Assembly (NCBI GenBank): GCA_013397695.1
Contig: VYZI01000256.1
Location: 74,147-138,146 of the forward strand
Length of the DNA stretch: 64,000 nucleotides
Source: Centropus unirufus
Lineage: Eukaryota; Chordata; Aves; Cuculiformes; Centropidae
Direction of reading: 5' to 3'
The position numbers and the translations under genes were made by a program. Of the stretch, positions 1-13,122 are shown piece after piece (the first letter of the stretch is position 1; every line of letters begins with the position of its first letter). The notes beneath the pieces are model-generated. The model was not told where the DNA came from and searched no databases. It saw only the letters and a list, made by a program, of their open reading frames with translations.

Positions 1-3000
1 AAAGGGGCAGCTTTGAAAATAAAATTGATTTTAATTTTTTTGAATCAAAATTTTTTCACCAGCGAATAAGCAGAAGCAAAACTGCTTTAACTTTTTCCTA
101 CCTGGATTTGTTCTGCAGTGTTGAAAACAACTGAAAGAATTCAGCATTTTATAATCCCTCAGGTGCAAGGCACAGGCAGGAAGGTCACCGCGCCAGCTGT
201 GAGCTGCCCCAGCTCTACTTCCAGGATACATGAAGCTTTGCTGCTATGGGCATTGGGATCTCCCACGAGAAGGGAATCCAAGCTTTAAGCTGCAGGAGAG
301 AGGCCGTCCTTTTGGAGGGTGTGTAGCTGCTGTTTAAATGGGAAACAGTAGCGCAGGAGCCCTCCACCTTGAGTCAACATGTGCTATGCTTACAGGGGTT
401 TTGATCAGCCTCACAGGCCAATGGATGTCACTGTTGCTCTGCATAAACCCAAAGGGGACAGGAAACAAGATAATTGCAACAAAATAAAGTTTCAGGAGAG
501 CATTCTCAAGGGCCTACATTGGATGGTCTCTAATCTGGAGGGTGCGCTGGTTAGGCTGGACAGCTTCTTCAGGGGCTTCACCAGTGGAGGTTTGTGCTGT
601 TGTATTGTTAACAACAGAGAGAAGGCTGGGCTAATGGCTAGGTGTAAAGAGGGAGGGCTGTTACCAGAGCTCACAAAGATGCAGAATGGAAATCAGAGAT
701 ACTCATGCACAGACAGGGCCTGCAGAGCAAGCAGGCTGTCAACTGCCCTGCTCCCCACTCCATCACTGCCGAAAACTGCAGCCAAAGTGGGAGGGAACAC
801 TGAGAAATTGCCCCAGAGGCTAAAAACCAGGGTGGGTTTTTATTTGCATTTTGCACATTGAAAGCCTACAGCCCACGCTCCCTTGTCATGTTTCTGTGGT
901 TGGAAAAGCAAACCACACCGCAGCTCTGGGATTAAACAGCAGATACAAGGTCAGGTCTCCCATAACATCCAGCAGCTCGGGTGCTCACAAGTTTCACAGG
1001 TCCTGTGTGATTTGGGCTGTGTCACTGGGGTTTGGGCATCCAAACCTGAAGCAGCTGTTCAGACACTGAAAAATTCCACTCACAGGCGAGTAATTCTTTG
1101 CCTTTGAGGCTTATCTAGAGCTAGATTTTTCCAAGCAGTTATAAGCCTCATAGTCCCTCCCACTTCATCATTTCATTTGCATCCTCTCTGAACCTCAGCA
1201 CAAGCAGCTTCTGTTGACCGGTTTCCCAGGAAGGATTCACACTTGTGCAGGGTGATGCGCACTGTGAGGGGAACTGGGGCACAGAGCGGCTATTTTAGTG
1301 ACTGCCAGAGAGGCAGCTGCTGTATTTCTAGGTCAGTGGCCACTTCTACTTTAACGGCTTCCTAAAGGCTTAAGAAACACATGGAGTTTGTGCTTCCATG
1401 CTTATGTGCAAGCCAGTAGCCTAACGTGTAGGGAGAGGCAGCTTTCAGTTGATTCTTGCTGTTACAGTGAAGCATAATTCACGCTGCATTACCAGCAAAC
1501 CTAAGGGAAACCAGTAGAGAAAGGCTGGGACATCAGAAAAACATGTCCCACCCTCATGCATTTGCCCTTATAACGTCTTCAAGATGAGGAAAGATAGAGG
1601 ATCTGTGAACAGCCCCACTAAATACAGTCCCTGCCCCTCACCGCTTTCAGTCGCTAAGGGAGCCACACACAAGCAAAGTTGCCCCTTACAAACCCTCGGT
1701 GAGCCCACAGCCCCGTGTCCTGCAGCTGAAAACATATGAAACCTTAACCTATCCCATATAACTGTCTTTTCAGCTGTCCCACAGCCTCTGTGGGCTCATT
1801 TTCATGTTTATTAGACACACTGTGTCACACTCCATGTGTAACATGCCCTCTTGGTCTGCTCTGCCTAAGAGTTGATCTACTTTGTGAGCACATTTTTGCT
1901 GCTGTTACGCTTTCTGCCTTCTCCATCAAACTGAGTAAGATACGTGTAATCCAACTTAAGAGTGAGTAGAAGCACTGACTCTTATCAAGGAGTAATTTGC
2001 AATTAAATACAGCTTGCACAAATCTGATGGAAGCTTAGGATGATGAGGTCCTCACCTCTTCTGTGGCTTTTGGCAGGACCCCCAGGCTGGCAGGGCCACC
2101 ATGAAGTCACCAAAAAGTAGAGGCAAGCTTTTTGAATGGTGTGACAGAAAACAAAGAAAAGAAAGAAAGGTTTCAGAAGGTATCAGGGGTGCGAAGCTTC
2201 TGATCCAGATCTAATTCTGTCAAATGTGGGAGCTGTGCTCTCAGTTGCCCCATGTATACACAGAACCTACCTCTGTGACAGGGCTTGAGTCAACCGCAGT
2301 GTGCTTCCCGAGAGAAGGAATGTTATTTCATAAACAGGGAGAGTGCCTGACTCTTGCCCAGATTTAATAGGTTGGGATGCCAAAATACACCTGGGATCTC
2401 TCTAAGCCTTGGCAAGAATAATTCGATTTCTCTCTACAACCTCCAGGCAAACCAATTAAACCCAAAAGGACTGTCAAGCAGCAAATAGTTCAGCAATGGG
2501 ACAGCACAGCATTGTTCTGAGCCACAGAAGAGAAAACCCCTCAGCTGGCAAAGGTGGATTCAGACCTGCGAATTATCCTCACTAGCTTTGTAGGCCAAGG
2601 ATATTTTAAGAGAGATTTGACCGTCCACTGCCAGCTGTGCTGTGCCACTGAAACACAAGACTCCAGTCTGCTCCTCCAGCCATGGACTTGGTCTGAGATG
2701 CTGTCAAGATGCTGATGAGATGAATTCGTTTTTTTATCCTATGAAATCGCTTAAGGAAGACGTCTTGCTGAACATTCTCAGGCTGAACTCATTCAAATCT
2801 CTCCCAAGAGCAGGAATCCCATGGGTTGCCTGTTCATAACCAACAGGAACCAGCCTGTAGTGAAGTCTGTGTCACTGCTGGTACTCACTGTTTGTGCCTG
2901 CTCTGAGGATGCAGATCAATGACTCTCTGCTCTACCCTGTTATTAGTCCTCTATGAGACATCTCTCCAATTAACTACTGAAATGAGAACTGCACTTACCA

Positions 3001-3256
3001 TGCGTGTAAAGGCACACTTCAATTAACCTTTATTTTTTTAACTTTCAAAACTAAAACTTTAAGTCCTGCATTTCCTTATGCAAGGGGATGAAGTTCTGCT
3101 TTCCCTGTGGGAACCAAGTCACTGTCTGTAAGTCACCAGGTCTAAAAAGCTTTCCCCTGTGCTGATGAATCCAATACCACGTATAAACCTTGGGGTTATC
3201 CATTATTGCTCTGAGACCGTGGAAAAGAGTAACTGCTCAGCTGTTTTGCCAGACTG
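1..3256. other. Intronic sequence without recognised genes
   Basis: Apart from the MIR relic near 1.3 kb, nothing was recognised. The 160-codon + strand open frame at 379-861 has no familiar motif, no splice context and low-complexity stretches of mixed composition, and is taken as chance. Confidence 0.6.
1256..1330 (-). repeat. Probable MIR SINE relic
   Basis: The + strand segment TGAGGGGAACTGGGGCACAG followed by AGTGACTGCCAGAG resembles the reverse complement of the MIR core (GAGGAAACTGAGGCACAGAG then AAGTGACTTGCCCAAGG). Only the central core is recognisable and divergence is heavy. Confidence 0.4.
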
Positions 3257-3445
3257 AGGTGGGGCAGGCCCTGGCCCAGGTTGTCCAGGGAAGCCATGGC
3301 TCCCCCATCCCTGGAGGTGTTCAAGGCCGGGCTGAATGGGGCTTGGAGACCCCTGCTCCAATGGGAGATGTCCCTGCCCATGGCAGGGGGTAGAACCTGA
3401 TGGGCTTTGAGGTCTCTTCCAACCAAAACCATTCCATGATTCAAC
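3257..3445 (+). mobile_element. CR1 LINE fragment, 3' end
   Basis: The stretch contains the diagnostic CR1 3' end blocks in order: GTTGTCCAGGGAAGCC, CCCATCCCTGGAGGTGTTCA, AGGCCGGGCTGAATGGGGC, TGTCCCTGCCCATGGCAGGG, and the terminal GGTCTCTTCCAACCAAAACC followed by a decayed ATTCTATG-type tail. It lies on the + strand, opposite to the host gene. Only about 190 bases remain, the usual severe 5' truncation of CR1 copies. The left edge is approximate. Confidence 0.92.
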
Positions 3446-5864
3446 GATAACAACACATTCCAGAACAGAAACACACATTGCCACAGTATGGAGACCATGT
3501 AGAGCCTCTGCAAGGACTAAGCGTAAGACAAATGAGGAAAGCAAACCAGTCCATTGACAGCACTATTTACAGGTTGCTGTCAGTAGGCCTGGGGCCAGTG
3601 GAACTGCTTTGCCGAAAAAATTCCATTTCCTACTCACTGCTGGTTGATTCTGCATAACAGATTCAGCTGTGTTAACCTATATAGATTCTTGCTTCAAAGA
3701 AGAAGACAACAACACAAAACAGCACAAGAGGTGACAGCAAAATTAAGCATCCCAGCTCACCTTGTATCTGAGTGTCCAATTCCTCACAAAACAAGATAGA
3801 CAAAACAAATTTCAGCTGTCACCAAAGGGAGCCAAGGAAGCCACAGTGGAAGGCCAGGGAGCGCTCCACAAAGTGGGGTGAAAACCCCCAACTTGACTGC
3901 TCAGATTGTGCAAGCCCATCACACCCAAAGCGCTGGGGTACGCACCGTCGCGATGTGGTCCAGAAGGCCAGGATCTTCTTAAGAGCGTGCAGGTTTGCCT
4001 GCATGGTGAGCTCTGCCGAGAGCTGTTCTCAGCGAGGAGGGTGAGGAACCTTCACCATCGGTGCTGCAGGTGGGGCTGGGGAAGGTGAGGCAGCACATGG
4101 AAGGCAGGCTAGGGCAGGGAGGGAGAAGGAGCCAGCCTTGCTCAGCCTTTAAACAGGCAGGCGGTAGTAATGACAGAGCGTCGCTCACCAGCAGGCAGAC
4201 ACCCATAGCTTGTCGTACACTCATATTGCTGTAATTGCCATGGCTGCAGGCACTGAGACGATGAGACAAGAGGAAAGGAGAGCAAGGTGACTAAAACAGG
4301 GAAGGAAAACCAGAAGGGATGCTAGAGGAAGATGTTAACTTGTTTGTTGCCTCTTAGAAAAGCCCTGCCATCCACTGTGAAGTGAACGGCAGACCCCATT
4401 TTTCAGCAATCCCAAGCTGCTGGAACTCAGAGAAATCAATGCTGCCTCAGCCTTGCACAAAGGAGAGAGGATTTATGACATTTTCTTCAGAGCCTGGAAT
4501 ATTCTTATAAGCAACTATAAAATCTCCTAGTTCAGTTTCACCATGGAGTCCCCACTCCTTGGGAAAAGATGATAAAAGGAATGAGAGACAATACCAGCAG
4601 TTCTCACATCTCTCTGTTTCGATCTGTTATGTGATCACTGTGTGATCTCCAGCACTCACGAAGAGAGATTGGAAGCCAATTTTACTGCCAGTTTCACAAC
4701 CACACCTACAGATGCTCTCAACCCAGCCCTCTTGTTGGGAGCTAAAGGCTGTGGTTGGGCAATAGTCTGGGTGTTCTTGGCTCAGGTACTACCTCTTCAG
4801 ACACTGCCTTTTCTGCTCTAGTAATGGAAAACAGTCCTGGGAAAGTCCTTTTCTTCCCTACATGGGGCAACACCGCAGGGCTGATGACTGGGGAAAAGCT
4901 GCTGTCACATGGGTCCCTCTCCTCCTTTTCTGCTGCTGCTTCTCACCTGCCCCAGGGGGGGAAGAGACGAGATGAAAAAAGGCAGGAAGCGGTATGACAA
5001 AATTAATAAGGGAACTCCAAATAAATGACAGAGAAACCACAGAGAAAAAGAAACCCAGGAAAAGGCAGGCATGGGATTCCTTATGAGAAATTATCTCCTT
5101 ACTGAATCACGCATAACATTTCTGTGCATATTTAGTGCTACCCTACCAAATGAAATAATTAATTTTCTCATGGAGGGCACCATAAAACATCCATGGAAAA
5201 TATTTAATTCCTTGTTATCTTCTCAAAGACAGTGGCTCGGTTAGGTCCATCATGTATCATCTGCATCAAGTTAAATGAGATTTGCTTGGGCATTTTTGCC
5301 CCTTCCCTATTTCTGATTACAACGGAAGCATCAAGTATCTGAGTTGTCATGTGGGTAGGGAAGCTGGAGCACTGCTGAATTTATAAAAGAGCTGGTGCCT
5401 CAACTCAAAAGCACAGAGTGGTTTGCAGAGCCCAGTGACTTCAGAGTCCTGCTCAGCCACTTACACGGGTTCGGTATAGCAGGAAGAAGATGATGATCCT
5501 TTCTGATTGAGAGCTTGGCCTGTGGGTCAGGGCCGGGATGGGAATCAGTGCCGAGCAAAATGAAGGCACAAGCCCATTGCAGGCTCGGCGCAGGAGCCCG
5601 CTGGAATCACCGATTTTCCATAACCCACTAGGTTTGCTCTGGGGGGAATGTGCTGATTTTGCCATTTGCACTCTGCCCACCTTTGCTGTCCTGGTGCAGG
5701 ATGGATTTGCTAAATTTATGGTTGATTTCCCTTCCCAGTGGAGGAGTTTTGTCTCTTCTTACCGTATCAGTAACAGGAGATGGGTCTACCCTGAACTTCA
5801 TTAATGTGTGCTGAAACCCAGAATGTTTTGTTTAAGGAGTACAGCAGCTTCCAGGCAGCACGCT

Positions 5865-5873
5865 CCTTTGATC
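5865..5873 (+). promoter_or_regulatory. TCF/LEF consensus-like site
   Basis: CCTTTGATC matches the preferred TCF/LEF (Wnt effector) binding sequence. A single 9-mer is weak evidence of function. Confidence 0.15.
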
Positions 5874-7567
5874 TTCAACCTGCTCACAGGACTTCCTGCT
5901 CCACTCCTTCCTGATCACTTCTGAACTGAACTCCTCCAGACATCCCAGAGAACGTGCACCACAAAGCAGAGGACCAGAAGCAAAAAAAGTACCAATAACC
6001 TCACTCCAAACCCAACATATCCACTCACCCTCCCTAATTACAAACAGCCAGAACAGATGGACAAGCCTTGTGCTGGAGACAGGAATGTTTTTAATTACAT
6101 TTGCTCCCTAGACTTCCAGGTAGCCATTTCCTCATCAAATTATCCATGTATGGCTCCTTCCTCCTCAGTGTGCAAATCTTCAGAACTGCTGGAAGCAGCT
6201 ATATCCTGGATGAAAGACCCCTGTGGATGCCAGCCACAGCCTTGCGAATACTTGACAACGAGATGGTTCTCTGGATTTGGCAGCCTCATGAATCATAACC
6301 AGGTGGGAAATTGCATTTTCCCTTCTAAAAGAAAATCAAATGTTTGCTGAGAGGGCACAAAAGTTCCGGGCTGCCAGACCTACCAAAGTTACTACCGACT
6401 TACTGTTGATTATAGGTAAATGAAGCTTACAAGTAGAAAAATGTGAAAATGCCTCATCTAGAAAAGCAGCCCAATTCTGAGGGTTTCGGAACTACAGCTA
6501 TGGCTCAGGTCCTACATTTTGTTTGAGCCATTAAGAAAATAATTTTTATTTTGGAAATATTTGGTTCTGTGACCAAATCTTTCCAAAGATCAAACTTGAA
6601 GAGTTTTCATTGCTACCAGAAGCAACACTGGTGTGAGCTGGAGCTGGGAGCGGAAATGCAGCCTCTCCTCACTGAAGCCAATGTACTGGTGCTACCAGAA
6701 GATCCTTCTGCACAAGAAATGGAGTTAAAACCAGATAAAATATCTGTAGAGCATTTCAAGTGGCCTGGGTCTCTCTTTGCAAAGGCCAGGGATTCCAGGT
6801 CTCATTATTCCCCAGTATTTGCTGTATCAAGGGAAAAAGATCTGCGGTGCACAAAATTATTTCCATCTTCTGAATGAGAACAGAACCAGACTGCAAAGCA
6901 ATTCCTTAAGAACCATTAGTGACCTTTCTCTGAAAATCACTGTAAAGCCCTGAGTCGCCCATCATGCCCATGGTATTGATTTTAAAGGGACAAATAATGG
7001 AGAGCAAAGAAACAAAATCCCAGGCATTTGACTTGCAACATTCCAGAGCTACTTACTGTGTGGAATTTTTTGTCCTTTTACAGTTTTTTTACCAGTTTTA
7101 AACACTGCACTGATTCCTTACTTTGGTCTGCAGTGAATAACTGGAGGGGTTCACAAGTCTAGCAAACCCTCTGCTATTCTCACCCAAGATATAACAGCAG
7201 CGACCTGTGGCGGTTTGATTGCTGCTGTAGGTACAGAGCTGGGCCTTGGCTTTTTTTTCCTTTCCTCCCTCTTTTTCTCCTTTTTCCTTTGGTGAGAGTG
7301 GGGTGAAGGCAGTGACAGCCAATCTTGTAAGGTGCTGATTTGTTATCTCTCCTCCTCCAGGTCGTCAGATATATTTTTCAGCATGGACTAAAAAACCAAC
7401 CAAACTGATCTTGCAGCGCAAAAGGTGCTGGCAGTGACTTCCTGACACTTTTCAGGAATTACCATGGCTGGGAATTCTCATGCCCCACCACCAGCCCTGA
7501 GTAACCTTCATAACAAAACGGGGCTGAATGCCTTCAGAAATGATTCAGGTCAGAGCAAATGTTGCTC

Positions 7568-7785
7568 GTGTTTTATCACCCGGGAAACCCAGAAACTTTC
7601 CAAGAATGAAGTTACGGGAGTTGGGCAGGCCAGGGAGCTGGAACGCACCGTCTCGCGCAGACAACGAGGTCTCAGTGTCAAAGCAACAGGACCAAGGGCA
7701 GGGGGAGCGGAGAAGAAAGCCGCTCTGAGAACCTGCGGGACACGGGTTACAGGCAGGTGGCTGAGCGCTAAAGAAAGGGACACAG
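7568..7785. other. Small GC-rich, CpG-enriched segment
   Basis: About a dozen CpGs in some 215 bases, including a CTCGCGC cluster. The stop-poor composition gives overlapping open frames on both strands, none resembling a known protein. Too short and sparse for a confident CpG island. Confidence 0.3.
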
Positions 7786-8332
7786 AGAGAACAAGCAGAG
7801 AGACACAAGCATGAATGGAATATATTTTACAGCCTGGCATGTGGAATTTAAGGAATTAAGATGGTTCTTTTTTGTTTCCCAGCTTAGCAGAAATATTCAG
7901 GCTTTAATTATCACTCATCTTGTTGATGGACCATAAATCCCTAGGAATCCCCTTCTGGGGCACTCCGCAGGCTTTGCTTCACCTGACACCCAGAAAGGAT
8001 TTGGTTTGGTGCCTGGCATTGCTGTCAGGAAAGAAGAGAAACTGGGGTTAGAGGTTTCAGCCTCCTTTGTTGATCTTGGCTTGCTTCGTTTGAGGACCTC
8101 AGGCAGATTGGCATTAAACAAAAACCCCTGATGTGGTTTTGCCCTAAATTCCAGGGTGCTGCTCTGGCAGGAGTGCGGGCAGTCACCTCTCTCCCTTCCT
8201 CCAGCACACAGCCTGTCTGTCCAAGGGCTTGATCCTGCAGGCTGTGCCTGCTGTCCTCACGCCAGCACAGGGTAACCCAGAGCGTTTTGGTAGAACTACT
8301 CACATTCTTCAACCTGATCATGATCTTAAAAG

Positions 8333-8348
8333 CTTTGATCGATCAAAC
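8333..8348. promoter_or_regulatory. Head-to-head TCF/LEF-like sites
   Basis: CTTTGATCGATCAAAC contains the TCF/LEF core CTTTGAT on the + strand abutting a second copy (TTTGATC) on the minus strand, forming a 14-base perfect palindrome at 8334-8347. A palindrome of this length is expected a few times by chance in a window this size, so the site is only a candidate. Confidence 0.2.
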
Positions 8349-10847
8349 CAGAATATTTGGCAGTGTGGGGGACTGAGTCACTCAGGAACCACGAATTTTG
8401 GTGAGCCCTTCTGTCAGGGATATCCATCCCCTTCATGGCAGCATTGGCTGTAAAAGGCACTTCTGATGTTGCACTGTTTCCTTTGCATTGCACTCTAAAC
8501 CCCTCATTACAGGGGACATGGTCTTGTGCTTGAGCAGCCCTACAAACATCTCCAATTGTTGACAGAGGCAATAAAATTATAAGTGGAGCGATTTCCAAAC
8601 TCTGGGACGGGTCAGAGTGAGACTGAAGTGCAAACCATGCAATTTTGGCTTGTCTTTAACTATGTCAGTGTTAGTGAGTAAAGAGAGGAAAAAAAACTTC
8701 ATGACCTCCAGGCCTGGAGCCACTGCACTTATAGGGACTTACCACCAACAGCATTTTGAGTGAGAATTAGCATCTCCAAGACTCTTTCACTCAGGTTTCA
8801 AGGAAAATCTCCTTCAATTTCACCTTTGTTTCTGTTAGAGCCCCAGTAGGTTCAGAGGCCATGTCAGGTGAGAGGCTGGCAGGGAGCTAAAGACCCTCTT
8901 GTCTGTTGGCCTGATGGGAAAGCCCCAGCGGCGCAGGCTGTGTTTTGGTCTTTGCCCTGGAGCTCTTGCTGTTCTGACCACATCACATGACCTGGATTCT
9001 GCCCCATTTACTCATCCTGTTTCCTCCCACAGGAATGTGACCGAGAATGAATCCATCAGCTAGAGAGAAACCTCCTCTTTACATCTCTAAGGCCAGAGTG
9101 GTTTATGCACAGGACTTAGAGCAACTCACTCTGTGGTTCCTGTGCCCTCTGGCAATCCACACTCAATGCCAGAGCCAGGTTTTCTAGCATAAAGAAAGCA
9201 GGTCGCTAAATAATGGAGCTGACAGACTGGCTGGAAAGGTTGTGCTTCCAATCTGGCAAAGAAGTAAGCTAGTCTCTTGACCTCAAGAACAAATTCTTCC
9301 CCTGCTCTTAGGGAACAGACATCATCACCACCCTCCGGTCCCACCAAAGTGTCAGGTGATAAAGGGACGCAATCCATGTGCTTGGCTCTTAGAGATCAGG
9401 CCCTGAGACAGTAGGAGTCCTGCCTGGCTTAAGCTTAAAACATACAGCCTAGTAGTCAAGTAGCTGCTCTTTTTTGAGGCATGGGCATAAGATGAGGGGA
9501 TAGTTCCCAAGGATCCTCTTTCTAGCCTCTACTCCATCCCTCTCTGTTTCTCCAGCAGCAAAAACTAACAAGGCATTGGTGTTCACCTACAGGAGAACAA
9601 GGAGACACCTGAGCCAGAGCTCAGGAGCTAGGCAGGGCCCTACAGCTGCCCACCATCACAGGGAAATCTGCCTAAAGACAATAAGTGAATGTTTTTCATT
9701 CGTAATTCATCCCTGCCTTGCAGAAACACAGTGATGCACCATCTCTGTCCAGTGTAAGCCGTGACTGCTTTGTGCCACCAGCAAGCAGTCACGGTAGCTA
9801 TGACACTCTACCCTTCATTCCCATGGAAGGAGGCTGGAATGGCAATGACACTGAAAAGTGAAAATCTTCTGACTGAGCAAATTTTAACATGGCGACTCCA
9901 TCTTTCAACAGAGCAGATGTGGGTACGGAACTTGAAATATGACAGCCTGAACTCAGAGCTGCCGTAAGATTTGCACTTGAGTCATTTTCATTAAAGAGAT
10001 AAGATCTGTCAGAATTCCTGGGCAGCTTATGGTAACCATGAACACTTGTTTAGTCTTCAAAAAAGCTGTTTGTTACAAACTGGCATAGGCACCCCCCTCC
10101 CCGGGGTAAGTCAGATGAGAGACGTCTGCCCATTAAGCTCCACGACAGAAAATATTTTAATTACTTTGACATTAAAGTGAGATTGCCTTACATACAGCTT
10201 AACAATGAAAAAATAGTGCTTAGCTCTTAGGTCTTTTCTGTAAGAAAAGGTAAAGCACAAAGCCAGTGCTGCCCTGGAGACAAGTGGCAGAGCTGGCAGT
10301 GGAGAGGGTCCCATGTGGCTGAAACCTAAAGGTAAGGGGAATAAACACTGTACAGCAGGGGAGGGCTGCGAGGATCAGCCACGCCACCCCCACGAGTGCA
10401 GAACTGCAGGTACTGATGTTTGTCACCATGCAGCACACTCTGCAGAAGTTCTGTTTTCAGAACTGTTCTCAGTGTCAGCGTGTGCTGCCTTGTGGCCTGC
10501 TGCTGGGAATGGTGTCCCCAGAGAAATGACTGGTTTTCCATAGCACCAGTCTGTTGATGCAGCTGGGCATAACTGAAAGCAAGTCAGTGCATAAATGCAT
10601 AAGAAAGAACCCCCATGACTTTCTGCTCCTGAGTGCTCCTCCGAGAGCTAACCTCACCCCCCTGACAGGCACCAGTGCTAGCAGCCCTTCAAGAAGAGCT
10701 GCATTCCCACTGAATGAGGGGGTTGGAGCAGCATCTCTTCGTGTATTTGTGAATCGGCTCTTTGGAAAGGGCATGAAAGGTGCAGTCATCACAAAAACTT
10801 TCAAGCATTACATTTGCTTCTTATCGCAAAAGAGAAACAAGCAGAAC

Positions 10848-10904
10848 TGTTGGACACGAGGATCTCAAAGGTCTTTTCTGACCCGGATGATTGTGTGATT
10901 CTAG
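10848..10904 (+). mobile_element. CR1 LINE, short 3'-terminal fragment
   Basis: About 57 bases match the last part of CR1: GTTGGAC, then GGATCTCAAAGGTCTTTTC, then a terminal GATTGTGTGATTCTAG that corresponds to the ATTCTATG repeat tail. Very short and diverged, so either an extreme truncation or the surviving end of an older copy. Confidence 0.6.
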
Positions 10905-12487
10905 GAGTGGATGAAAAGCATTTGCTAAAGGTCCTCTTCTTCACAAGGCAAACCTCTTGAACAGCTCAGGGTTGCAATAGCCTCTAAAAGCCACTCATGG
11001 AGCAGCTAGGCTGCTATGTCACGCAATGTCACCAAACATAAAAACTTCACAATAATAAAATCAATGTAACTGGGGCAAATAACTCCACACTGTACCTTGC
11101 CAGGCAATACCCCTCAGTCACAACGAAGCATGGTCTATTAAATCAGCCCCGCAGGCTGCAGTAACACCCTTTGGGCCAATGATGACTGCCTGAAACTGTG
11201 GGGCATACTTGGGGATTTCTTCTGCCTGAGGGCCTGACACTGCCTGTCGCTCTGCTTTCACGGCAGCAAGAGCTGCTGGTTCCTAAACCACGAGCAGAGC
11301 TCCTATGAGATAAAATGATATAGATAACAGCTAGCAATAGAAGGCAGTGTCCTGATTCCAAGGCCAGCGCTGTGCTGAGCCACCTTATTGCCTTCAGCTC
11401 ACGTGCGGGGCACTGTCTGGTCATTTGAAAAATGCTTTGCCTGAATCCCCTCATTCTAGCTGCCTCTTTTCCACAAAGCGTTGCAGGACTAGGCCTGATC
11501 CAAAGCACAGACTGGATAGGAACCACCTCATGAAGGCAACCAAGCCATTTGTAAGAGAAGATACAGGACACTGCAAAGGACCTGCACCTTACCATCTGCC
11601 AGAGCAGAAAATCAGGCTCACTCATTAATGTCACGTAAAGCTGACTCTGCTGGACCTTTCCCCATTATCTGGACAGCACATTAGTTCTTCAGACTGTTCG
11701 TTCTTTGGGCACACAGACAAAACGGGGACATGGAACAAAGCACCTTTCACCCCAGAGCATGCTGAGGGTCAGAAGGTCGTAAGACAGCTCACATTAACCT
11801 TGCAACTGCTGCAAAAAGTCCAGGGCCCTGGAAAACACTCCTCTGCCCATCTCCCAGGGTGCAGTCAGTGCTGGGAAGAACAAACAGGAGTGTGGGTGAC
11901 ACTCGGCAGTCCAGGCCTGTAAGCTTTTACTCACATGAGTAATCCTCACTGTCGGATTAGTCCCACTGGAGCCATGAGGGGTATGGGGCCCATCTAAACC
12001 TGCAGGAGGAAAAGAGGCCTTAGCAAAGCAAACTGTGCTAAGGCACACATGGCCTGTTTCTGCAGCCCCTTCTTCCACTGGGACTTTTCCACATTTCCCA
12101 GTCTATCCCTTTGTTTCACCTTTTTATTTTCCTCTAGCGATTGTCCTTAGGAGTGAGGCAAGAGCCCCTGGAAAGGACTATCAGCAGTTTCCTGGTGGCC
12201 CACACACATTGGAGGGTGGATGCGGTGTGGAGCAATGTCATCATGTGGCATTGTGTCACATGGGTACGCTCAGGGGAGGTAAAGACACAGAAACACCCTT
12301 AGGAGAGGCTGGGAGTAACAAATACGTTACAGTAAAACCTGTTTACAAAAGTTGTTCAACCTCAGTGTTGCAAATCCATCTCCTGCTCACTAGTCAGAAC
12401 TTTTTGGTCTCTACAGCTCACAGGCTCAGCCTAGCTCTTGCTTTGCCAAAGAACACATCTAAGAGATTCCTGCTTCACTGTCGACAT
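10905..12487. other. Intronic sequence without recognised genes
   Basis: Nothing was recognised. The 163-codon minus-strand open frame at 11143-11634 has no known motif and no supporting splice signals that I could see. Confidence 0.6.
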
Positions 12488-13122
12488 CATAGAATCATGG
12501 AATGGTTTGAGTAGGAAAGGACCTTCAAAGCCCATCTAGTTCCAACTCCCTGGCATGGTCAGGGACACCTCCCACTGGATCAGAGTGCTCCAAGTACTGT
12601 CCAACATGGCCTTGAACACTTGCAGGGATGGAGCAGCCACCATTGCTCTGGGAACCTGGACCAAGGCCTCCCCACCATCACAGGAAAGCATTTCTTCCTA
12701 AGATCGCATCTCAATCTCCCCCGTTTCAACTTCAAATCGTTCACCCTCATCCTGTCCCTGCACTCCCTGATCAAGTGCCATTTCCCAGCTTTCCTGAAGC
12801 CCCTTTCAGTACAGGAAGATGCTGTAAGGTTTCCTCGGAGCCTACTCGTCTCCAGGCTCAACCCCCAACTCTCTCAGCCTGTCCTCATACAGGAAGTGCT
12901 CCAGCCTTCAGGTCATGTCCATCGCCTCTTCTGGACCTGCTCCAACAGCTCCACATCCTCCCTGTGCTGAGGACTCCAGAGCTGGATGCAGGGCTCCAGG
13001 TGAGGTCTCACCAGCGCAGAGTAGAGGGGGAGAATCCCCTCCTTCGTCCTGCTGGTTCCGCTGCCTTGGATGCAGCCCAGGATATGGTTGACTTTCTCGG
13101 CTGCATTGCCAGTACCTTGCAG
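12488..13122 (-). mobile_element. CR1 LINE, 5'-truncated copy with reverse-transcriptase remnants
   Basis: Read on the minus strand, the element runs from about 13122 to 12488. The + strand shows the reverse complement of the CR1 tail (ATAGAATCATGGAATGG) followed by the complement of the 3' untranslated region. Between about 13115 and 12915 the minus strand still translates to the end of the CR1 ORF2 protein: VNHILGCIQG, ILPLYSALVRPHLEPCIQLW, SPQHREDVELLEQVQKR. The reading frame is broken after that and the 5' part of the element is missing, so it is a dead copy, about 635 bases. It has the same orientation as the host gene. The open + strand frame of 185 codons across it is only its antisense shadow. 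Confidence 0.93.

Larger units (their letters stand above)
3446..10847. other. Intronic sequence without recognised genes
   Basis: No exon was recognised on either strand. The region holds the small CpG-enriched segment at 7.6-7.8 kb, the TCF/LEF-like sites at 5.87 and 8.33 kb, and a T-rich pyrimidine run at about 7247-7290. Confidence 0.6.

Noticed and set aside
379..861. 160-codon + strand open frame
   Set aside because: No domain, no splice context and no resemblance to any family I know; expected by chance among many frames in 64 kb.
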